A stretch of 64,000 bases of DNA from Parvularia atlantis (taxonomy: Eukaryota > Opisthokonta > Rotosphaerida): positions 24,719-88,718 of the forward strand of contig CALSCO010000506.1 of NCBI GenBank assembly GCA_943704415.1. The letters run 5' to 3'. The notes beneath the pieces are model-generated. The model was given only the letters and a program-made list of their open reading frames with translations, did no database searches and was not told the origin of the DNA. Of the stretch, positions 1 through 8,030 are shown piece after piece. The position numbers were made by a program, and so were the translations under genes. Position 1 is the first letter of the stretch; every line of letters begins with the position of its first letter.

Positions 1-162
1 GGTGCGAGTTGCCCGCAAACAGCTTCACGTTGTTGTCCATCGTGCCGACCGCGCACGTCGAAAGGAGAAGAAGTGGCGCGCATCCGGCCACGTGGTCCTC
101 CGCGGCCGGCCCCGCGCGCACCCACGGCCGTGCGTGCGCTGTTTCACCCGCCCGCCAATCGC

Positions 163-771
163 ATGCGTCGGATCGCCCACGTGCTCATCGTTGCGCTGCT
201 CCTCTCGCCGTTCGGTGCGCCGTGTGCGGCTTTGGTCGTGCGTCGCGCTTACGGCCAGCGTCACCGCACTGCAGCGCATGCCGCCGTCATCGCGCAGCTC
301 AGCTCGGACGTGTCGCCCGGCGATTTATTGGTGGAGCGCATCCGCGCCGCGCGCTCGACGGTGCACGCCGCCGTGTACAAGTTCTCAGACGACAAGATCC
401 TCGCGGCGCTCGAGGACGCGCTCGACCGCGGCGTGCGCGTGCAGATCGTGGCCGATGAAGAAGAGAACGGCGGCTCGGGCGACCTTGCCAACGACCTCGC
501 CAAGGCCGGCGCCCACGTGCGCCTCTTCACCGAGTCCAAGTTCTCCAAGCTGCACGCCAAGCTGACCATCTTCGACAACAGCACGGCCGTCACGGGCTCG
601 TTCAACTGGTGTGCCCCGGGACACCAGCAGTGCACAGCCTGACACACTCGCAGGTCTGATGGCGCCTCGACCGACAACATGGAGCTGCTGCTCACGTTCA
701 CCGACGTGGCCGACGTCGCGCGCCTCAGGACGCTCTTCGACGAGCTCTGGGCTGACGGCAGCGACCTCTGA
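163..771 (+). CDS. PLD6/Zucchini-like phospholipase D family protein
   Basis: Two exons, 163-608 and 654-771, joined across a 45-nt intron (GTGTGC start, CTGACACACTCGCAG end), give about 187 residues. The first ATG that gives a hydrophobic N-terminus (MRRIAHVLIVALLL) was taken as the start; this could be a signal anchor or mitochondrial anchor, as in PLD6. The core has a single HKD motif, HAKLTIFDNSTAVTGSFNW, and splicing restores the family ending FNWSDGASTDNME. One HKD per chain implies a homodimer, as in bacterial Nuc and animal PLD6 (mitochondrial cardiolipin hydrolase or piRNA-pathway nuclease). Which substrate applies cannot be told from sequence. Its 3' end faces the next gene with 18 bp between stop codons. 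Confidence 0.85.
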
Positions 772-789
772 TCTTGTACACCTCCTACC

Positions 790-1891
790 TCACAGCTGCA
801 TCGGTGTCGCGTCGGCATCCGCGTCGCCCTCGCCCTCGCCAGCGTCATCGCCAGTGAGCGTGCCCTGGTCGCCCGTTGGACTGGTCTCGGCGCTGCGTGC
901 GGCGCTCAGTCGGCGCGGCGGCGGATCAGGGGTGCACGCACCGCTCGCCGGGCGACATCGCGATGGCCACGCTGAGCAGCGACGAGTAGCTCTCGCTCAG
1001 CCCGGCCGGCGCAGCAGCCGCACCCAGCGCAGCAACCCCATCGGGCGACGCCGCTGCCGCCGTGGCCACGAGCTCGAGGCCAACGCGCGGCGCAGCAGGT
1101 GGCCCGGCCGGTCCTCCTGCTGCCGCAGATGCCGCTGACGGTGCCTGCGGCAGCGGCTGCGTCTGCGCGGTATGCGGCGGCAGCGGCCCGCCAAAGGCGA
1201 CGCTGCGGACGAGGTCGAGCCGCTGGCGCTTGCGGTGCAGCGTGCTCTCAAGGAACGCCTGTGTGCGCATAGGGCGCGGTTCAGCGCGCGCGCACACAAA
1301 TACCCAGCCGTGGGCGCACGGCGTCGAGGCGCGGCTGCGTCTTGGTGCGGAACTGGCCGTTGCCGACGGGGATCTGCACCGTCTCCATCTCAAACGAGCC
1401 AGTCTCAATCGAGCGGTAGAGGTCGCGCAGCACGTCGATCTTGTCGCGGATCTCAAGCTGACCCTGCAGCTTGACCTTCTCGGTCATCTGCGGCGCGGCG
1501 CCGTGAGCAGGCGCGCGATCACACGGTGCCGCGCGGCCGCACCAGGTACTCCTTGATGTTCCACAGGAGCAGCAGCAGCATGACAAACTCGCCGCTGAGT
1601 GCGACCGCGACATCGTGCGACGGGCCGAACGAGAGCGGGTCGACGCCCATCGCCGCGAGCTGCGCCGAGTAGCTGAGCGCCTCGGCGGCCGACGAGAGCA
1701 CCTTCTGCGAGGCGCCGCATCGCAGCTTCAGCGTCCGCCGCCGCCCGGCGCCTCGCGTCGCGCACCTCGATCATCGACAGGATGTTCTTGAAGCGCATCC
1801 AGTACTCGTCGCGCCGCGGCTGCGCCTGCTGCTGCTGTTGCGCCTGCTGCTGCTGCACTTTCTGCTGCGCCTGATGGGCAACATCGGTCAT
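790..1891 (-). CDS. Unrecognised Gln-rich/coiled-coil protein
   Basis: Not recognised. Read on the minus strand from ATG 1891, four short introns with the local GTGCG...CAG syntax link exons with consistent phase into about 270 residues. The N-terminus is Gln-rich (QQKVQQQQAQQQQQAQ). The middle has helical conserved-looking stretches (EYWMRFKNILSMIE, SSAAEALSYSAQLAAMG, EKVKLQGQLEIRDKIDVL, IPVGNGQFRTKTQPRLD). The C-terminus is Pro/Ala-rich and ends in an acidic tail (GDDAGEGEGDADADATPMQL). The first coding exon starts only 24 bp from the divergent DHPS gene, so both must share one promoter. A subunit of a nuclear complex would fit the composition, but that is a guess. Confidence 0.6.
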
Positions 1892-1915
1892 GGCAGCGAA
1901 CCGTTCAATGACACT

Positions 1916-3486
1916 ATGGCTGATGGCCACGTGGCTCCCCTGATGGCGCACGCGCCGTCGGTTGCGCAAGCGGCCGTCCTCGTCCCGTCCGCGACCGCGG
2001 CGACGTCCGAGGTGCTGGCGGGCGCGCCGACGGTGCGATCTACCGTGCGCGACGTGCCGCATCGACACTCATGCCGGGGCGCAGGTGCGCGGCTACGCGT
2101 TTGAGCCCGCGCCCGCCGCGGTCGACTACGACGCGCTGCTGCGCTCGCTCGGCACTACCGGGTTCCAGGGCACGGCGTTCGAACGGGCCGTGCGCGTGGT
2201 CAATGATATGCTCGCGTGGCGCCTGAGCAGCGAGCCCGTGCCCGCGGACGAGGCGGACGAGTGGCGCGACCCGGCCCGGCGCGCCGCGACGCGCTGCACC
2301 GTGTTCCTCGCCTACACGTCCAACCTGATCTCGAGCGGCGTGCGCGACATCATCCGCTTCCTGGTGCAGCACCGCTTCGTGCACGTGCTCGTCAGCACCG
2401 CTGGCGGCGTCGAGGAGGACTTCATCAAGTGCCTCGCGCCGACGTACGTGGGCGACTTTGAGCTGGACGGGCGGACGTTACGCAAGCAGGGTGTGAACGC
2501 GTGCGCGCTGCCACGCATCGCATCGCACTCAGCGTGGCACAAGCAGGGCTCAACCGCATCGGCAACTTGCTCGTGCCCAACGACAACTATTGCAAGTTTG
2601 AGGACTGGGTCACGCCGATCCTGGACCAGCTGCTCAAGGAGCAGAAGGAGCAGGTGTGTGCGCGACGAGCACGGCCGTGTGCCCGGTGGCCGACGCCGCG
2701 CGCCGCAGGGCATCGTGTGGACGCCGTCCAAGATCATCCACCGGCTCGGCAAAGAGATCAACCACCCGGACTCGGTCTACTACTGGGCGTACAAGGTGCG
2801 GTTGTACGGGCGCCGCTGCTTCGTGCTGAGCTGCGCGCATGTGCTCGGCAGAACAACATCCCCGTGTTTTGCCCCGCGCTCACCGACGGCTCGCTCGGCG
2901 ACATGATCTACTTCCACTCGTACCGCAACCCTGGCCTCGTGGTCGACATCGCTGGCGGTTCGTGTGCTCACGCGCCGGCACTGCTTGCTCACTCGACGCG
3001 CACGTGGCGCAGACATCCGCGCCATCAACGACATCGCACTGCACGCCAAGAAGACCGGCATGATCATCCTCGGCGGCGGCGTTGTGCGGCGCGCCTGCTC
3101 GGTTTGCAGGACGCGCCATCTGAGGCGGTGTGCGGCGCGGCGTAGGTCAAGCACCACACGGCCAACGCCAATTTGATGCGCAACGGGGCCGACTTTAGCG
3201 TGTACATCAACACGGCGCAGGAGTTTGACGGTGCGCGCAAGTGCTGAGTTGCGGCCGCGCTGACTGCTCTTGCCGGGCAGGCAGCGACTCGGGCGCGCGG
3301 CCTGACGAGGCTGTGTCGTGGGGCAAGATCAAGATGGACAGCCACCCCGTCAAGGCACGACGCACACGTTTGCACGCGCGCAGGCACAGCGGCTGACGCG
3401 CGCGCCAGGTGTACGGCGATGCGACAGTCATCTTCCCGCTGCTGGTGGCGCAGACGTTTGCGAAGCAGGCTACACAAAGCGTGTGA
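1916..3486 (+). CDS. DHPS: Deoxyhypusine synthase
   Basis: Makes deoxyhypusine on eIF5A from spermidine with NAD, in the cytosol. Nine exons assemble into a full-length protein of the usual size (about 370 residues). Family blocks in order: [128 protein letters not shown] and [17 protein letters not shown]. The lysine of VVKHH is the known imino-intermediate residue and follows an intron directly. The last intron (3355-3408) has a GC rather than GT 5' site. Start ATG 1916 is the first in frame; the TGA is at 3484. Confidence 0.95.
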
Positions 3487-3532
3487 CAATACTGTGCCGT
3501 AAAGAAGCTTACTGGAGTCCCGCCAGCGCAAT

Positions 3533-5006
3533 TCATTGGTCCGTCGCGGCCCACATCGCCGCGAGGCGGTCGAGCAGCTCCTGCACCTCGGTGTTGCGCG
3601 CCTCACGCATGCGGCGGCACTCGTCCACGTAGATCAGCAGGCGGTTGCTCGGCATGCCCTGCGTGACGATGAGCGCGAGACGCTCGTGCGCGCGCAGCGC
3701 GGCGTGGTGAAACGGCGTCAGGTTCTGCGCGTGTGTGCGCGTGTCAAGCAGGCATCAGCCAGCCAGCACGTGCGCGCACCTGGCCGTCGCGCACGTCGCG
3801 GCGCAGGTTCGGGCGCAACGCGAGCAGCTCAACGACCTCGACGCGGCCCTGCATGACCGCGCTGTGCAGCGGCGTGAACATGAACGGCGCCTTGGTTATC
3901 ACATTGAGGTCGGCGCCGCTCTCGAGCAGCACGCGCGCAGCGTCGCAGTGCCCCGCGAAGGCCGCGTAGTGCAGCGGCGTGCGCTCCTCGATGCAGCGCG
4001 CGTCGACGGCCTCGTCCGGCAGGCGCTGGAGCAGCCACGCGACGAGCGCGTGGTCGCCGGCCTTTGCCGCGATGTGCACGGCGGTCAAACCGAGGTCGTT
4101 GACGGCCTCGATTACGTCGTGTCTGCGCTCGTGCAGCAGGCGCACAATCTCCTGGGCGCGCACGGCGCACGCGAGGAGCACGGCCGTGTTGCCGTCGCGG
4201 TCGCGCCGGTTGAGCACCCTGTCGAGCTCGCCCTTCTTGACCGTGCGCAGGAACGCGGTGACACGCTCGACGTCGCCGAGCTCGCACATGAGCAGCAGGT
4301 TTGAGCTGAGCGCGCGGCGCCGTGCCTCGTCCAGTTCGTTCATGCGCTGCGTCAGCTCGTCCGGGAGCTCGCTCACGACCTCCATCGTGACCTGGGTCTT
4401 CTCCTCAAACAGCTTGTCCGACTGGGCCATGAGGTCGTCGCGGTGCTGCTGCAGCCGTGCGGGCGAGAGGCGGCGCAGGCGCTCGGTGGCGTCGGCGAGG
4501 AGCTGCTTGACGCGCCCAGTCTGCGCGTCCATCTCGAGCTTGCGGCTCTCCCTGGTCAGCGGCACGCTCACGCCGTCGCGCACGATCGCCTCGCGCTGGT
4601 CCAGCAGGTCCTTGTACCCGCGCATGAACTCGCCGATCATGTCATCGATGCCCTGGTTGAAGCGCTCGTCGCGCTGCTGCGCGTCCTCGATCGCGGCCGT
4701 GCCGCCGAGCAGGTCGATCAGCCGCACCTCGAGCTCGATCTCATGCAGGCGGTCGAGCAGCTGCGCCAGCTTCTGCTCGCGCGGCTGCAGCTGCCGCTGG
4801 AAGTCCTGCTCGGCGCTGAGGCGCAGCGCTGCGGCATCATGTCACAAATCACCGCGTCGCACAACCACGGAGCGAGCGCACGCACCCGACGTCATGTGCA
4901 CGAGCTCGTTCAGCCGCAGCTGCGACATCGTCGCGTCGTCGTCCAGGCGCGAGTCCGCCGCGTCCTCGCCGCGGCGGCGCAGCAAGTAGTTGAACCACGA
5001 CAACAT
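3533..5006 (-). CDS. Coiled-coil plus ankyrin-repeat protein
   Basis: Three exons on the minus strand, about 440 residues. A short N-terminal exon begins MLSWFNYLLRRRGED. A long charged helical region follows (for example DDMIGEFMRGYKDLLDQREA) and is likely a coiled coil. The C-terminal half holds about five ankyrin repeats, with typical cores such as DRDGNTAVLLACAVRAQEIV, LGLTAVHIAAKAGDHALV, RTPLHYAAFAGHCDAARVLL and FTPLHSAVMQGRVEVVELL. The last repeat continues after an intron at NLTPFHHAALRAHERL, and the protein ends MWAATDQ. Ankyrin repeats mediate protein binding; no catalytic domain is seen, so the role is unknown. A possible acceptor site just 5' of the ATG suggests a 5'UTR intron. Confidence 0.75.
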
Positions 5007-5343
5007 CGTCGCCTGTGTGCGCTCACGGAAGTGCCCAGAAACGTCTGGAAGCGTGATGCGCGCTGCTCGCGGCGCCGGCGCGCGCGGGCCGCTGCCGACC
5101 CTCGCCGCGCCCGACGACTCGAACGACTCGATGGACGAGGTGCGTGCGCGGGCCGGTGCCGTGCGCGGGGCCGATCCGGCCGGCAGAAGGGGGGCGCGCG
5201 CGTGTCCCCTGATCGAGCGCTGACGCGTCCGCATCCCGCCCCTCTTCCCGCGTCCACGTCGCGTCCACGTCGCGTCCACGTCGCGTCCACGTCGCGTCCA
5301 CGTCGCGTGCGCGTTTCGTGCCACCCGCATCGCTCGCGCACCG
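5007..5343. other. Divergent intergenic region with a possible leader exon
   Basis: Lies between the ankyrin gene (minus) and the C9orf72 gene (plus). On the plus strand an open segment starting ATG 5056 reads MRAARGAGARGPLP to DSNDSMDE and then meets a perfect GTGCGTGCG donor, so it may be an alternative first exon of C9orf72. No convincing acceptor precedes the next coding segment, and I therefore did not include it. The rest is the 11-bp tandem repeat described separately and GC-rich sequence with no TATA-like element. Confidence 0.4.
5249..5309. repeat. 11-bp tandem repeat, five copies
   Basis: Five head-to-tail copies of CGTCCACGTCG, starting at 5251, 5262, 5273, 5284 and 5295, directly upstream of the C9orf72 start. 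It could be a simple minisatellite or a cluster of protein-binding sites (each unit contains CCACGTCG, a bZIP-like core). Confidence 0.85.
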
Positions 5344-7956
5344 ATGGCGCCCGACCGCCGCCGCCCGCACCGCCTCCACGACGTCTCGGTCATCGACTTT
5401 GGCGCGCTCTCGGCCGTGTCGCTGATGCCGCGCTGGCTGCTGCCGCGCACCGCCGCCGCCGCGTCCGTCTCGCCCGCGCGCAAGGAGGACCTGGGCGCGT
5501 TTGGCGACAACAGCGCCGCGCTCGATCCGTACGACACCGACATCCAGGGCACGGGCCTCGGCCGGTCGGGCAGCGCCACGGCAGCGACGGCGGCGGGCGC
5601 GGCGGCCAGCGGCGACGGCGCCGGCGGGTGGCTGACGGGCGTGCTGACGGCAACGCAGAAGATGGCCGCCGTGCAGTGGCCATTCTTCAGTGTCGGCCGT
5701 ACGAGCAGGTGCTCTCGATGTGCCGCTGATCGCTGCTGCGTCGTCTTGACACGCGCGCGGCGCTCGTGGCGCAGCATTGACTCGACCCTGATCGGACCCA
5801 GCAGCACCTCCGGCAGCGGCGACGCCTCGATCGACGACAGCGAGGGCGCCGCCGACGACGACGATGACGATGAGGCCACGCCGACCAACAGCGGCCTCGG
5901 CGCTGCGTTCGTCACAACCGGAAGTGTCAGTGAGCACCACTACGAAGAGCGCCTGCGGGCGTCGTCGAGCGACTCGGCCCTGCGCGACGCGCTCGTGTTC
6001 AGCGCGATGATGTTCTGCTACTGGGACAACACCGTCGGCCCGTTCATCGAGTGGGTGTGTCCGCCGTTGGTCGCGCCTTGCACCGTCGCACGACCCATGA
6101 TCTACGCCGCGCAGACGTGGCCCGACGAGAGCATGGTCAACAACGAGCAGATGGTCTACGTCTCGCGCTACACGCTCAACAGCGAGGTTGGGCGCAGCGG
6201 CGACCTGAAGGACGCCATCGAGATTAAGTTCACCGTGCTCGGCGACAACCGTGCGCGCCGTATCGCGCTGCGCCGCTTGTGTGCCGCTCACGCGTGGGTG
6301 CGCGTGCATGCCCAGACCTGGCCATCTGCGCGTTCGTCTTCACGGGGCAGAAGCCGCCGTCCGGGTCGTCCAAGCACGCTCTGTGCCTCGTCATGCCCGA
6401 AAACAACGTCTCGCGCTTCCTCGTCTATTACCCGATCCTGGCGCGGAGGATACCGCCGATCCTGGAGCGGTGCGTTGTGCGCCGCCTGTGCCGTCTGCCG
6501 CTGCTCACCGCTTGCACCGCGCGCAACGTAGCTTCCGTATCCTGCAGGCAACGCGGGTGCGTGTGAGCGCGCGTCGCTGGCGTGCAGTACGCTGACGATC
6601 GCGACGCAGCTCAACCACCAGGCGGCCATGGAGCTGCTGTCGTCGCAGCTGCTGCAGCTCACGATGGGGTTACAGGTGCACGTGTGCAATGTCACGCGCC
6701 GTTGCTGAGCACGTGCGCAGGACCTGGTCAAGTATTCGCTGCCGACCGAGATTCGCATCAAGGACACGATATTTGGCGCAAACGCGACCATGGAGAAGGA
6801 CAAGGCGTTCCTGCGGCGCATGCTCACGTCATTCCTGAAGACGCACGGCTTTGCGATCGTCATCGGCGACGACGTGTCGACGATCAACATGGTTTGCGCG
6901 CAGGCGGCACTGCCATGCATGCGCGTTTGGCTGAGCGCCTGCCCCGCCGGCAGATCATCTGCACGCTTGCGCTGTTTCTGTCACCGCAGGAGCGTCGGCG
7001 GTGCCGCCTCGCGCACCCAGACTGCCGCACGGTCACGCCGGAGCTGCGCCTGCAGGGTGTGGTGCAGCAGGTGCGCGCCGGCCGGGCTACGTGTCGTCGC
7101 GGGCCTGCCTGACGCATGGCGTGCGCAGGATATCGCCGAGCAGGTCCTGCTTGAGTACTCGTTCCCGATCACCATCGTCGACCTGCGGAGCAGCAAGGTT
7201 GAGCACGCGCCGATCTACCACGAGTACGTCATGGTGCGCAAGCAGTGGCACGAGGCCGAGCGCAAGCAGCTGGTCGACACGGGCGCGATCGATGCGTCGG
7301 CGCTCATCACCATCTCCCAGTGCGCGCACGCCCTGCCGCGTTGCACCTGCTCACGTGAAGCGGCGCGCAGGGGGCGGCTGCTCGACCCTGTGAAGGAGGG
7401 CGCGCCGTTCGTGGACGCGCTGCTGACCGAGGTGCTGCCGTGCCTGCGCCGCTGTGCGCTGACACGCACGAGGCGCACAGATTGCCAAGCTGCCGTTCGC
7501 CCTGCGCAAGACGTACATCGCGGACTTTTCGCGTGTGATGACGCGGCGTGCCGTCGCGCTGCTCAAGTACTGCGCGGCCGAGACGTGCGCGCCCGCCCTT
7601 GAGCCAGCGCCAAGGCTAACGACGCACGCTCGGCAGGGCGGCGCTGCCTGAGAAGATGCTGACGCAACAGGCCGTGCGCAAGATCCGCGGCGACCTCGGC
7701 CTGTCGGACAACAACCTCTTTCTGTGCGTTGCAGCACGCGCGCGCGCGGTGCGAGAGGGTCTCATGCTGCGCCGCGGCGTACAGGAGCGTGCTCGCGGTG
7801 GCCGAGCGCATGCACCGGGGCATCTTTACGCAAATGATCGAGGACCCGATCTCGATGGAGGAGCGCTTCCGCGAGATGCTCGGTGCGCGCTGCGCCGCCT
7901 GCGCGGGGCGTGGGGAGCCTGACGGCACCGCGCGCGCGCACACAGCCACCTTTTAA
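5344..7956 (+). CDS. C9orf72: C9orf72 homologue (DENN-type)
   Basis: C9orf72 is a longin-DENN protein. In animals it forms a complex with SMCR8 and WDR41 that acts as a GAP for small GTPases in endosome and autophagy control. Diagnostic matches here: FCYWDNTVGPFIEW (family YWDN-GP motif), VSRYTLNSEVGRSGDLKD, LAICAFVFTGQKPP, AAMELLSSQLLQL, SFLKTHGFAIVIGDD, LALFLSPQERRRCRLAHPD, LPFALRKTYIADFSRVMTRR and a C-terminus ending in KY-like and NNLFL segments. Thirteen short introns are needed and phases agree; one between 7429 and 7478 starts at GTGCTGCCG. The N-terminus (about 200 residues before YWDN) is longer than in animals and is low-complexity and acidic (DDDDDD). The start ATG 5344 is the first in frame. 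Confidence 0.88.
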
Positions 7957-8030
7957 TTGTGCCATTTCGAGCCTGAGCCGCTGAGCACGTTTGTGACTGG
8001 CAAAGAAAGAGAAACAGAGAGAAAGGATCA

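Noticed and set aside
5023-6309. Long minus-strand frame opposite C9orf72
   Set aside because: No recognisable motif and no introns; it mirrors coding sequence on the other strand.
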